DNA of 64,000 bases from Rhea pennata (lineage: Eukaryota; Chordata; Aves; Rheiformes; Rheidae). Made by a program: the position numbers and the translations under genes. Within the stretch, counting starts at the first letter, position 1; each line of letters opens with the position of its first letter. The notes below the pieces were generated by a model, which worked only from the letters and a program-made list of their open reading frames with translations, was not told the origin of the DNA and ran no database searches. The stretch spans positions 40,485,053 through 40,549,052 of the forward strand of contig NC_084702.1 in NCBI RefSeq assembly GCF_028389875.1, in the 5' to 3' direction. Positions 1 through 12,886 of this stretch are shown one piece after another.

Positions 1-461
1 CGTGGTATCTGACGGCAAACAGCTTTCTTTACCACCTCACTGCCGCCGAAACCGCCCCTCGAACAACCCCAGCGCTTTCTCGTCTTCCGTTTTCTCCGCC
101 CGCCTAACTGCGCTTAAGCGCAAAGCAGCAGGCAGCAACCCCCGACAAGGCACCGCGGCGGCGTGCCGTGCCGTGCCGTGCCGTGCCGCGCCGCGTCCCG
201 CCCGTTTGCAGGCCGGCCCAGCGGGGGCCCTTCGCGGCGCTCTCGGGCGCACGGCGCCGCCCGCCCCCGGGGCCGGACGCGGCCAAGGCGCCCAGCCGCG
301 CGGCGCTGCGCGAGCACGACCGAGGCGGCCGCTCTCAGAGCGCGCGCGACCCGCCGGGCCCACCCCGGCGCCGGCGCCGCCGCCGCCGCGGGGCGGCCCG
401 GCCCCGGCCCCAGCCCCCCGCCCCGCCCCGCCCGGCCCGGCCCGGCCCCGCCCGCCCGTAC
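1..461 (-). other. AP3S1: AP3S1 intron 1, first part (GC-rich)
   Basis: Intron downstream of AP3S1 exon 1, cut by the window edge. Extremely GC- and CpG-rich from about 140 on, with a (TGCCG)n run near 163-190 and G-tracts on the minus strand at 461-410. The long open frames here on both strands are by-products of base composition. Confidence 0.75.
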
Positions 462-530
462 ATAGCGCTGGTAGAACTTGGAGAGCCGCGGCTTGCCGTG
501 GTTGTTGAAGATGAGGATGGCTTTGATCAT
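462..530 (-). CDS. AP3S1: AP3S1 exon 1 (AP-3 complex sigma-1 subunit), 5' coding end only
   Basis: First coding exon of the small (sigma) subunit of the AP-3 adaptor, which sorts membrane cargo from endosomes and Golgi to lysosomes and lysosome-related organelles. The ATG is at 530-528 and 23 codons are present. The product begins MIKAILIFNNHGKPRLSKFY, the start of the longin-like sigma fold. The K at position 3 and the SKFY segment fit AP3S1 better than the paralogue AP3S2, which I recall as MIQAILVF and VRFY. The exon ends on a whole codon (Tyr23) and is followed by a GTACGG donor at 461. All later exons lie to the left of the window. It is divergent from ATG12, with start codons 280 bp apart. 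Certain about the family, fairly sure of the paralogue. Confidence 0.93.
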
Positions 531-810
531 GGTGGGGCCGCGGCGGGCGGGCGGCTGCGCTCCGCTCCGCTCCGCCCTGCCCTGCCCTCCCCCCGCAGGG
601 CGGCGGCGGCAGCTCGCGCGCGCCCACGTCGCCCGCAGCCGGAGCCGTTAGCGGCGGAACGGCTCCCCCGGCACGTGACCCGCCGCCGCGTCACCCAGCG
701 GGCGGCCAAGCGGTGGCGGCGGTGGCCCGCGAGGGACAAAATGGCTTGCAAAGCGAGCTCGTTAACGCGGTGCCGTGCGTCACTTCCGCCGGCGGCTCGC
801 CGAGGGCAGT
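531..810. promoter_or_regulatory. Bidirectional CpG-island promoter of AP3S1 and ATG12
   Basis: The 280 bp between the divergent start codons are GC-rich with no TATA box. Visible motifs are a CACGTGAC E-box (672-679), a YY1-like AAAATGGC (738-745), and a CRE-half/ETS-like stretch TGCGTCACTTCCG just before the ATG12 start (776-788). The island extends through both first exons to about 1300. Shared head-to-head promoters for this pair are consistent with the mammalian arrangement. Confidence 0.8.
670..681. promoter_or_regulatory. CLEAR-like E-box (GGCACGTGACCC)
   Basis: The core CACGTGAC equals the right part of the TFEB/TFE3 CLEAR consensus GTCACGTGAC. USF and MITF bind the same core. It sits between an autophagy gene and a lysosomal-trafficking gene. 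Binding is inferred from the motif only. Confidence 0.5.
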
Positions 811-3377
<2,567 letters not shown>

Positions 3378-4215
3378 CTGACAGGCAATACAGCAGTTTA
3401 AATGCAATCTTCAGAAATGGAAAAGGGACTAACCTTCAAAAGCTCTGCCTATAAACATGCAGAAAGAAGGGTTATTTGTTTGTTTGTTTTTACATTTCTG
3501 CATATGACTATACTTTTATAAAAGTGATGGAGATGAATAGTATAAAAGAAGAGATACCTAGGCTATCCAATCATGTAACTTTCTTCTAGTGCCATCTGGG
3601 ATACAAAAATCTGCATGTGCCATCTGTAGAACAGAGCCAGCTCTCTTGCTGCTGAGCTCCCAGTTGCTGTATTTGAAGAGAAACAGCTTTGTCTTGAGGA
3701 GTGGACTGCTCTCTGTCACTTGATGTGCTGTACTGAAGACAGCTTCTTTTTATTAAAAGGGATATTTATTGCATATATATACTGTGATTCAGTTTATTTC
3801 TGACATGAGTGTTACGTGTGTTTTTTTTTCCTTTGTGAAGTCTTCATCTTGAACGTGCACTCTGATGTCTTTTCCAGAAAGTATTTTGAATTTTTCATAA
3901 TTAACATTTACTTATTTGTATATAATTTAATTATTTTACCTTGTGCCTTCTTCACATTGTCAGTGCAAGGACCACATTTATATTTGTTCAAATTTTAACT
4001 TAAATTAACAGTACGATGATATGCCTCAGAAATATTTTCCTCCCCCCAGAATCATCTAGCACTGTGTTGAAAACTGAGCAAGCACTTCAGCAGTTGCCAG
4101 AAAAAAGGGCTTTTTTGTTTTTGTTTGGTTGGATTTTTTTTTACACTGTTTAACAACTAGCAAAAGCTGTTGGATCTTTCTGTTAATAAAAATATCATAC
4201 AGTGGAATGCTAAAA
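3378..4215 (+). other. ATG12: ATG12 3' untranslated region
   Basis: Follows the ATG12 stop and is AT-rich with several T-runs. A canonical AATAAA lies at 4185-4190, so the end is placed about 20 bases after it. A longer 3'UTR cannot be excluded, because T-rich sequence without genes continues to about 6 kb. Confidence 0.45.
4185..4190 (+). promoter_or_regulatory. ATG12: Likely polyadenylation signal of ATG12
   Basis: AATAAA about 810 bases after the ATG12 stop codon. GT-rich sequence (TGTGTATGTTCC) follows at about 4225, as expected downstream of a cleavage site. Confidence 0.4.
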
Positions 4216-6073
4216 CCCTATTCTGTGTATGTTCCTTTGGTGACTGCTCTTTTCCTGCTTTGCCAGGTGCATGTTCCGTCAAAGAAATAGAATGCACTTC
4301 ATATCCCTTTAATAAGTTTTAAAGTAATGAGGATTTTTTTTTCATCCTGGAGAGGAATTGGTACCCTGATTACAGTATCAGCCTTTGCTTTTGGGGCAGG
4401 AGAGCAGTTATTTTAAAATTGTCTGTTGTACAATCTTTTATTTAAAAGATTGTTTAAGCTTTACTAAAATTTAAGCTGTAAATGTTAGCTGTTTGCTTGA
4501 AGAATGTTGTTATGCTAGATGACACTTCTGGTCAATGACATAATTTGATTCTTCAGCAAATACAAGCCAGATGACCTGTCCTAGGTTAAAGCATGCTTGT
4601 CCAACTCACTGAGGTGATTTTTGCCATTTCGTGCAACCTGTATATGTAGTATGGGTGGCTTTTATACAGTCTCTGCAACCCATGTATTAGATTTTTCCAT
4701 ATTTGCAGAACTTCTGGAGAGCAAATACCCAGCTTACCCTGCTAATGTTGCTGCAGTTTGACAGCATGTAGATAACACTTGGCATGATAACATAGGCATA
4801 TGCCCTGAATGTATAATACATACATCACATTAGAAAGGTTTAAACTTTATCCAACTATTCATGTAGAAGGCTTATATTGGAGTCTTTTAGATTCAGCTGA
4901 CAACATAGAATTGGTTCCAAACTTAAAACACTGTAATCCATACTTTTGCCTATTCAAAATGCTAGTCGTGGTATAGTAAGTCTATTTAACAAAACTAATG
5001 TGAAAGTCACTCTGTGCCTGTCCCCTTGAAACCAGCTCTGCCTGCTCGGTTACTGTAAAGCTATTGTAACCTTGTATAGCCGCTAGAGGGTACGCGAGGA
5101 CAAAGATACATGCATAGTTTTTCTAGATTTTTGTTTTCTGGTGTTTTTTAATGTCCATTTTGCCTCCTTTACAAATGTAAGTAGTTTTCTCTTGTTTGTG
5201 GCAGTACATTTGCCTAAGATAAGCTACTAGTCTGTGTCTCTTTCTCTCTAAAGAATGTTTGATTGCTGTCTTTCACCTCACTTGATCTTAACAAATGAAA
5301 CTATTGGTGTAGTAGTGCAAATACATGTAGTGATGCAAGAAAAATAAGATGAAAACAAACCACTAGGATCTTGAGGTGAAGGAGGATTGTAGGTCATTGT
5401 ATCTTGCCATCTAATGGTAGAAGGTTGTTTTTATGTTGAATCTATTGGTAAGCTTTATTCTCTTAAGTTTAAAAGAAAAAAAAGTTTACTTCAATCTCCT
5501 ACAAGTTAATAGTCCAGTCAAGTAAACTCTGCAGTAATAGTTCTGATTTCCTTTATTCAGTACTGTTTTTTTATTTGAACAACTTACATAGATTTATGAA
5601 TTATGTATTAAAGATTCAGCATGTTCTTTGAATTGTATTTAATTACTTATTTCAATTTGTTCCTACATTTCTATTTCTAGTGGTTTCTTTTAGCTAAACA
5701 CTATCCTGTTTTATTAACTGCAGAAGCTTCCCCAGTAATTCTAATTCTGTGGCTTATTTTTATTTTATCTGTCAAATTTTTGAGAGGTGACACTAGCCCC
5801 TAAATCCCCTGTCTTATCACAAGGACACCACTATTAAATGTGTATCAGATAGTACAGGGAAAGCAGAATTGTATAAAATTAGAAGTGCTTCCCCTATCCA
5901 AAAGCAGGACTAAGTGTATTTAATTGTTCCTGGTAGGTATTTGAGTAGACAAACATCAGTAATGATGAACCTTTTTACAAGCTCTATAGGCAGTCTCTTC
6001 TAATGCCTAACACTGCTATATTGCTTTTTAAGCTTTTTTTTCCCCTACTCCCTTGCTGCTACCTATATATAGG
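4216..6073. other. AT-rich spacer, nothing assigned
   Basis: No gene, repeat family or RNA recognised. There is a possible minus-strand acceptor at about 5462 after a T-rich tract, with 16 open codons to a stop at 5411. It could be a last exon for the candidate gene at 6084-8407, but it is too short to judge. Confidence 0.4.
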
Positions 6074-6083
6074 TATGACTTAC

Positions 6084-6294
6084 CATATCCACAGATGAAG
6101 TGGAGATTACTCTGTTCTCTGCTAGAATTTTTTCATGTATTGATTTTTCTTGACTCCTGATCATTCCATGTTTCTCATCTGCACCCTCTCCATCACCTTC
6201 ATATCTTTCTTGAATTACAGTATTCCGAGTGGTGTATAATACCCTAGCTGAAGCTTCAGAGATAAGAGATCTATTTGTAATTAGTCCTAGTATT
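6084..6294 (-). CDS. Candidate coding exon D of an unrecognised minus-strand gene
   Basis: A 211-bp segment bounded on the minus strand by a pyrimidine-rich acceptor (TCTCCACTTTCACTCTACAG) and a GTAAGT donor. One frame is open for 70 codons; the product includes ILGLITNRSLISEASARVLY and is acidic in the middle (EGDGEGADEK). It takes one base to complete its first codon and ends on a whole codon, which fits the upstream candidate exon at 6403-6436. No family recognised. A 70-codon open frame in AT-rich DNA can arise by chance, so the case rests on the whole chain of exons. Confidence 0.42.
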
Positions 6295-6402
6295 CTGTAG
6301 AGTGAAAGTGGAGAAACTGTCTTCATTCCTAATTTTTCTTCAAACCCCAACTCTTTTAGTATTTCTTAGCCCTAAGTTTGCTAGTAAATAGTGACTACTC
6401 AC

Positions 6403-6436
6403 CTGATCCAGCTCTTGCCAGTCTCTTCCTTCGATA
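6403..6436 (-). CDS. Candidate coding exon C of the same minus-strand gene
   Basis: A 34-bp exon with a CAG acceptor after GATACCC and a perfect CAG/GTGAGT donor, 108 bp upstream of exon D. Joined to its neighbours it reads VSKEETGKSWIR. It accepts the one base left by exon B and leaves the two bases that exon D needs, so both junctions are in phase. The SINE at 6474-6611 lies just upstream in the same intron. Confidence 0.38.
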
Positions 6437-6473
6437 CTGGGGTATCAACAATTATAACATACTTAATTCATAG

Positions 6474-6611
6474 AAGGAATCATAGAATTGGTGAGGTTGG
6501 GAGGGACCTCTGGAGATCATCTAGTCCAAACCCAAACGAGTGGCCTGTACAGGAATCAAACCCACGACCTTGGCATTATTAGCACCGTGCTCTAACCAGC
6601 CAAGCTAAACC
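6474..6611 (-). mobile_element. TguSINE1-like tRNA-Ile SINE with CR1 tail
   Basis: Read on the minus strand, the first 70 bases resemble tRNA-Ile(AAT): GGTTAGAGCACGGTGCTAAT, then a box B GGTTTGATTCC. The remainder is the CR1 3' end (GGACTAGATGATCTCCAGAG, then CAACC and an ATTCTATGATTC tail). A tRNA-Ile head fused to a CR1 tail is the structure of the zebra finch SINE TguSINE1. It is nearly full length and only moderately diverged. Its presence is the best clue that the host is a passerine. Confidence 0.82.
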
Positions 6612-7566
6612 TAACCCCCTCGATTTACGTAATTGAAAGAACAGAATAGGCAAATCAGGAAAAATCAGAAGATTGAGAAATGATTAACTGAACTAGATAT
6701 TTAGATGATTAATGAGTTGAAAATAAATTAGTAGGGCTTTTTTTTTTTTAACAGCAGAACTAGGTAATCTATATGCAGCAGTTAGAAGAACTGAGAGTAC
6801 TTGCCATTCACATTAACTTGTAAAAACAGTCCTCTAAATCTGAGGCCTGAATGGCAGCTACAAGGTACAGGGGCATCATAGTACAGACGTGCTGATTTTA
6901 CAAAACTTTTAAATGGGCCACTCCAGGTTGTCTCTGCTGCATTAATAAATCCCAGATTCTTCTATCCAGCTTAATGATGCTACTGCTGTTACACCGAATT
7001 GTCTTGCAGCTTCTCGAATGTGTTAAACAGAAATGATCACGGCAGAAAAGCCACTGTGGTCTCTCAAATCATGCCTGTGAATGGGATTACTTCTCTCTAT
7101 CTATAGTGATCACCAAAGAGGAGGGTTTTTTGAAAAGACACTTGTATCCCCTATATATTTCTACAGGTAGCACAATCAAAGTTCTTGGCACTGAGTAGTA
7201 TTCACAGGAATTGCTCAATATCAGGTTACCAGGGCCGTTGTGACTTATCTGAAATCCAAGTATCAACTGGTAAGTGATCTTATCTGACCTATTGCACTGT
7301 TTGTTCTGAAATTCTAATTTGTAACTTGAACTAGTCTAAAAGAGGAGAAATACAGAGGAGCTAAGTGAAACTAAGGTTTCCTCAGCTGGGAGTGAAATGA
7401 TAACTGATACATTGTCACGTCAACTCTAGGCATATTAAGCAAATACCATTTTTATTCTTAATTCCTGAACTGCTAAGATATTAACAGAAGAGATGTATGT
7501 GTTAATTCGCTCCTCTCTTGAAGGGATGATCTCAGAGTAAAATGGAGGGGAGAAAAAAAGTCTTAC
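6612..7566. other. AT-rich spacer, no gene recognised
   Basis: No repeat family recognised. A plus-strand segment at 7168-7271 has a strong acceptor, a GTAAGT donor and one open frame, but 34 codons is within chance expectation. Confidence 0.4.
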
Positions 7567-7703
7567 CCAATTCCTCCTGGACTCTAAAGCAGCTTCTATT
7601 CATCCATTGCTGCTGCTTACAGTCATTGCGCAGATCAAATCCTGGTTTTAGTTGCACAGGCTTTTGTCTTACGCTGTTCTCTGAATCTGAAGTCTTCATT
7701 ATT
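7567..7703 (-). CDS. Candidate coding exon B of the minus-strand gene
   Basis: A 137-bp segment with an acceptor after CCTCCCTGAAG and a GG/GTAAGA donor. One frame is open for 45 codons, including MKTSDSENSVRQKPVQLKPG and CKQQQWMNRSCFRVQEEL. Residue use is that of an ordinary soluble protein, basic and glutamine-rich, not of translated AT-rich noise. It starts by completing a split codon and leaves one base, which matches candidate exons A and C. Confidence 0.4.
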
Positions 7704-8370
7704 CTTCAGGGAGGTTGTACGGAGGTTACTCAAGGCATTATCTAGCCTACAGCATCTTTGTACTTTGCGATGAAGCAGAAGAGGGGAAAATACCTTTAAA
7801 CTGGGGTTTTGCAAGATAAATGTGATCCTATTGTATAAAACACCATGTGTAGGGGGAAAAAAAGTTTTAGCCTTATTTTCTCTTAGATCATTAAGAGAAC
7901 AAAAACACTTGGTAAAGTCTTTGCTGGTATCATACTTAACGTGCTCCCAAAATGAACTATGTATCAGAAGATTCTATGCAATTTTCTTGTTCCTGCTTTG
8001 CACATGCTGCAATAGGCATAATAACATGAAACATCAGATACATCTCACCGTATTTTAGTTATTAGAAAACTTTGACTCTATGTCTCACTACCTAGAGAGA
8101 CAAAAGCTGATTTTAGAGGTTGTGTTGTTCCATCCTAAAATAGATGGCTAAGAAAGGTTGAATGAATCACGTTGTTGACTAAAAAGAGTGCTGAAATAAG
8201 TGAGTTAGATGTTTAACATTATGCCTGTCAGACTACATCTGTGTTACTAAATTCAGTAGTGCCAAGAAACTTTCTGGGGCACTGTAGCTCAGTCATCTGT
8301 ACTGTTAATTGGTAGAATAGCTGCTGGCACAGATTTTGGCCTGTGCACAATTCATGAATTAGCAAGGTAC

Positions 8371-8407
8371 CTTTTCTGGTAGGCACTTTGGACGTGACTG
8401 GCCTGTT
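8371..8407 (-). CDS. Candidate coding exon A of the minus-strand gene
   Basis: A 37-bp exon with a T-rich acceptor region (AACTCTTTTAAGCTCCAG) and an AAAAG/GTACCT donor. In the frame required by exon B it reads QASHVQSAYQKR. Short exons are easily found by chance; the support is the phase match to exon B. The upstream partner is unknown. Confidence 0.3.
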
Positions 8408-8755
8408 CTGGAGCTTAAAAGAGTTTAATAACACAGACAGAAACTGTTCTTTGCCTGTTGATTTCTGTGCTAGAGAGCAGTCCTTGGCATGTTTGTTAGT
8501 AGATACGCAGTCCCAGTTTCAGGCGAGATTTCATTCCTTGTAACCTCATTGAGTAAAATTAAACTCAATGATTAAAACTCAGTGAGTAAAATTAAACTCA
8601 GTGGGGGGCGGGGAGGAAAAAAAGTCCTTCTTCTAGCCTTAGGAGCACTCCCACAATTTTTTTTTTTTTGTGAGTGGTTCTCCAGCTTTCCTTCCATGTA
8701 ATCATCGCGCATATACTCACTCTAAATGCCTAGCAATAGCTAGATTCAGCATTGC

Positions 8756-8756
<1 letters not shown>

Positions 8757-8789
<33 letters not shown>
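8757..8789. repeat. (TG)16 microsatellite
   Basis: Sixteen uninterrupted TG units in the ATG12-CDO1 spacer; probably length-polymorphic. Confidence 0.95.
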
Positions 8790-8791
<2 letters not shown>

Positions 8792-10104
8792 AGGATGCAG
8801 TTTGCAGATAGTGAGGAAATAGTGTTTTACATCTCAGTAATCAGTAAGATTTAGTTTCAGTACAGTAGTTTCAGTGTGTGTGCTCTGCATCTTCTCATGG
8901 AATAATTGCACAGGAAAAATAATTATATATATCAATCAGACTGAATGAAACTTGTTAAAATATCATTGCTATTATTTTAATAGTAAGGGGACGTGGAGGG
9001 CTTTAGTAATAAAAAATGAAAAAATAAAAATAAGAGGTTAGAGTTAAATATTCCAGTTGCAAAAAGCAATATGTGAAGTTTAAAGTAGAAAAAATCTTTC
9101 CCTCAAACCCCCCTTGGTAACAGAGCTAATAACCTTGGCAACTCTTGGGAACTAAAATGCATTAAGAGCTTTCCAAGTCTGAAACAGGAAACCTCAAAGA
9201 AGAGAAGGATTCCAAACAGAAAACTACAGAGTAAATATTGTCAGCTCAGAGAAGTCTAGGCAGGACTTTGTTAACTTTATCATATAAATATTGCAGACTG
9301 AAAGAAAATGAAATTTATTTTAAATTGTTTTTTCTCAGAGAGTGAATAAATAGGTCAATATTTTATATTTTATTTATAACATATACACCTTACAGATAGC
9401 ATATAGCCTTCAACCAAAATTGAACATCAAAGTAATTAACTCAAACTAAATGTTTGGTCTCAGACTTTTTTGTGAATCTTTGTGCAAGCAGCAGTCTGAC
9501 ACAAAACCTGTCAGGTACTGAGGGATGTATCCAACTTAGCAGGTTACATGACAGAGAGGAGGCTGCAGCGCTGTTCCGCAGCCCCAGCATGAGGCTGCTT
9601 TCAGGCCTCATTTGGATGTAGGGCTCCATCAAGTTCATTGATTATTTAGCTTGGTCTTCTGGATCAAAGTGTGGGAGCTGCTGCTTTGGATGGTGACATT
9701 GCTATACATTTCCAAATAGCAGCCTGAGTTATGTGTGCAACAAACACACACTTATGTTTCCTCCTGATTCTAACCCAAAAGTGTCCTTCCAAGATCCCAA
9801 TGACATTCACAGGAAATAGAAGGGGCACATCTCTAGGTGCCATAGACTGAGTCACTTCAAGTTTTCAGATGCAGACCTTGCTAAAGCATACAAATGTGTG
9901 GGTTTTTTGTTGGTGGTGGTTTTTTTGTTTGTTTGTTTGTTTGCTTGTTTTAGAAAAGGCAGTAGCCCTATTGTAGGATGTAGTGCTTTGGGACTTTAGT
10001 ACACAATATTGTCTTTCAGTAAGGCAAGGTCCCCTGGGGCAGGTCATTAGGCTTTTATCTATACTATTATCTGCTTAATGAAACGCTCTGGTCTCTTCAC
10101 TTAC
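8790..10104. other. Spacer, no gene assigned
   Basis: AT-rich to 9440. At 9440-9860 both strands hold short open frames and moderately GC-rich sequence that may be an old transposon, family not recognised. A (TTTG)n run lies at about 9926-9950. Confidence 0.35.
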
Positions 10105-10234
10105 CTCAGACAGTTATCGACATCGAGCCATGTAGCCCCAAAACCTGCAAAGCAGTGCACCAAGACTCCGCATGCTGCGCACGTGAACTACGGCTGCGAG
10201 TCCAAACTCTCGCCGACACCAGCTTTGCAGTCCT
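10105..10234 (-). pseudogene. CpG-dense, splice-flanked segment; possible decayed exon
   Basis: Minus strand: a very good acceptor (TTTCTTTACTTTTGCAG), 130 bp, then a GAG/GTAAGT donor. It holds about nine CpGs in otherwise CpG-poor DNA. Every frame has a stop. The third frame, apart from one TAG, reads a cysteine-rich stretch (FTCAACGVLVHCFAGFGATW) with a C-x2-C spacing and a VH that recall PHD-type zinc fingers. It could be a decayed exon, a noncoding exon or chance. No family assigned. Confidence 0.25.
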
Positions 10235-10727
10235 CTGCAAAAGTAAAGAAACTAGGGTGAGCAGGGACCTAATAGCGATGATAAAGTGATTCAGGTCCCA
10301 GTACCCGGCAGAGGAGGCATAGGTGCTCATTACTGATTTGAAGAGCTAGGCTCTCTTCAGGCTAACGGGCTGGAGGGAAGAAGTACAGTCCAGTCGTTTG
10401 TCACAATAACCTGAGGACTCAGGCACCTTAGATCCCATTTTCTATTTGCTCACAACTTTCATTTGGAACGATAGGCTGGCTCATGAAAATCTTCAACCCC
10501 AAGCTGTATGTCCAGGCCCAAAACACAGTGCAAAGTGCCTAATATTGCTGGAATTTATGAATGCCATCCTAATAAAAAATTTTCCTAAATGAGCCAGGGG
10601 AAAACCTGTGAGCTGCACCCCAATGGGAGGCGAGGTGCCCATACTTGCTTGGCACCTTCAGCTGGTAAGACTCTTTTGCAGTAAGAGGTCCTGTTCACTG
10701 ATTGCTTGAAGAGCTTGTACTTGTCTT

Positions 10728-10795
10728 TTGGATAATAGTCCAGTGGTTAGAGCATCTGTCCAGAAAGCAGAGTCCCTATGGTTAAAGCCTAAACT
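10728..10795 (+). mobile_element. Ancient tRNA-derived SINE fragment (MIR/CORE-SINE type)
   Basis: AGTCCAGTGGTTAGAGCAT matches the box A region of amniote tRNA-headed SINEs. A GGTTAAAGCC stretch stands where box B is expected. Strongly diverged and short. Confidence 0.45.
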
Positions 10796-10799
10796 CCCA

Positions 10800-12510
10800 T
10801 TTCCCAAGACTTCTAACTACCAGGGTATCAGCAAGAATGGCTTATTGGTTTCCTGCCTCCCAATCAAGTCCTACCATTGGGAAGGAGAGGATGCAAGAAT
10901 GATTGACTTTGTAGTTTACTGATTACAGTATTTATGCTCCAGAGACTTGCTGTGCTTTCCACAGGAACTACATAGCGTGAAATACAGAAACAGTCATTGG
11001 ACCAAGTACTGAATTTCAGGATATCCCTTTATGCTTCTTCCCTAAAGCTACATTCTTGCTCTTGCTTTCTCTTTCTCTCTGGCCCAAAGAATATGTATTC
11101 ACTTTAGGTACTCTGGTGTTTACATATACGAGTATGCAGTGTCGCTGTGCGATCATACAGATGTCGTAGTATGATTCATAGCACAGATTCACTAGGACCA
11201 AATGTGATTATGTATCTTCTCCAAGAAACACCAGTGACTGCCACCATTAACCTAAGGGCAAAAAGCTCATTTGCCTTAAAATCAAGATACAAGAACCACT
11301 TTATGAAAACTAGCAGATGTAATTTCTGCAGGATTATTTAATGGGAATGTGGTACTAAGTACCTGCTAACCATGAAAGTCAAGGACTGAGACAACTGACA
11401 CTACCCCAAGACAGGGTGACAGATCTAATTTGTGAGGTGGGTTGGGTAGAGTAGGGTTCTGATAAAAAATGATGTAGAAGGGACTGACTGTATACTTTTT
11501 ATCTTTATTGATATATGACTATCTACCATTGCTGGTGCACAGTCCAGCTCCCGAGGAATTGTCAGAGGAGTTCAGGAACACCAGCTGCAGTGCTGCATCC
11601 TGCATTGAAAAGTGTCTAAAGGTAAACAGTGTCATTTGTTTCAACTTCAAGTTTATTTTCAAATAAACTTTAAGTAATTGGTCTTAAAAAAGACCTAAGA
11701 TTTTTGTTATAAAACTGAAAACTACTGCATCCCTTACATTTGTTGGAATATAGCCTCCCACAGTATATTATTCTAATGAACACCGAGATATATGTGCAAC
11801 AGTTCATTTCTACAGTTATAACTGTATAATTTTCAGCAATTAAAAGAAACTGGTAAAATGTTGTGCACTCCTTTATGAGAAACAGAACTGAGAACATGAA
11901 AACAATTCCTGTGCTGTGTGAATTACAATGCCCTCTTTTCTTTTTCTTTATTTTTTTTAATTTTCAGTGACAGCAACCCAGTGACTGAGGCTAGAAGCTG
12001 TTAATTGCTGCATATACTCAGATCCCTGTGCCAGTCCTGTCTACGGGACACTAGCGAAAAAGTAAACTATAGAGCCATAAATATTGTACCTAATGATTTC
12101 TGTGCAATCAAGTAATCAACTCCTTTGGGATCAACAAGCTGCACTGAAAGATTCAATATGGAAAAAGGGGAATAGTTTTGAATAAGGATTAAACAGAAGC
12201 GTAACATTTTCTCTTCCTACTAGAGAAATTCAAGCCCTTGGTTATGAAGTTAAGGAAAAGCTTTGGCAAATATACGGGTGGGCCATTACAAGTGTGCCGT
12301 AACGAACAGTAACAGCAGTTTGGCGCTGCAACAGGCTGATCCAGCCCGAGGCGTCGGGTGTAACACGGAGCGATGCAAAATGTCCTTTTGCTTCCAGCAG
12401 CGAGACTCCACGGCTTCGCTAACGCTCCCACCAACGCTGTGGCGAACGCATCCTGTTTCTGCGGTTGCCGGGGTTAACAGCAGATGCACCATTCGGGTTT
12501 TCCCCGGATT
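10800..12510. other. Spacer upstream of CDO1
   Basis: AT-rich with no gene recognised. Becomes CpG-richer from about 12270 towards the CDO1 island. Confidence 0.4.
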
Positions 12511-12519
12511 TGTGTACGT

Positions 12520-12886
12520 ACCGGTCAGCAGCCGCGGCGGGCGGCGAGGCCGGGCGCGGAGGATCCGCCTGGCAGGCGGCGCGGGGGCGGCCGCTCGCTC
12601 GGCCGGGCCCCGCGGCCCCGCGCGGGGGGCAGCTGGCGGGCGCCGCGGGGCGGCCGCCCCGGCGGGGCTGGCTCTGGACGGAGCAGGACTTTGGCAGGGG
12701 CAGGGCCGGCGGTGCCGCCCCGTCCCCCGCCCGCCGGGGCGGCTCGCTGCCGCCGCGCCGCCCGGCGCATAAAGGCGGGCGGCAGCGGCGGCGCACGGGG
12801 CTGCGCGCTGCGGGGCGGGGGCTGCGCGCTGCGGGGCCGGGGCCGGGGCCGGGGGCGGCGGCGGCGGGCGGCGCACGGGGCCGGTC
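12520..12886 (+). promoter_or_regulatory. CDO1: CDO1 CpG-island promoter and 5'UTR
   Basis: GC- and CpG-dense sequence directly upstream of the CDO1 start. A TATA-like GCATAAAGG (12767-12775) suggests a start of transcription near 12800 and a 5'UTR of about 85 bases. A tandem 21-bp duplication (GGGGCTGCGCGCTGCGGGG at 12797 and 12818) and three GGGGCC units (12833-12850) lie between the TATA-like box and the ATG. The human CDO1 promoter is a CpG island often methylated in tumours. Confidence 0.7.

Noticed and set aside
6540-6611. A tRNA-Ile gene on the minus strand
   Set aside because: The tRNA-like head is mutated and joins directly to a CR1 tail, so it is a SINE and not a functional tRNA gene.
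7168-7271. Plus-strand exon with a strong acceptor and GTAAGT donor
   Set aside because: Only 34 codons and no phase-matched partner found; within chance expectation.
8547-8602. Duplicated GAGTAAAATTAAACTCA motif with a short inverted repeat
   Set aside because: Small local duplication, too short to suggest a function.
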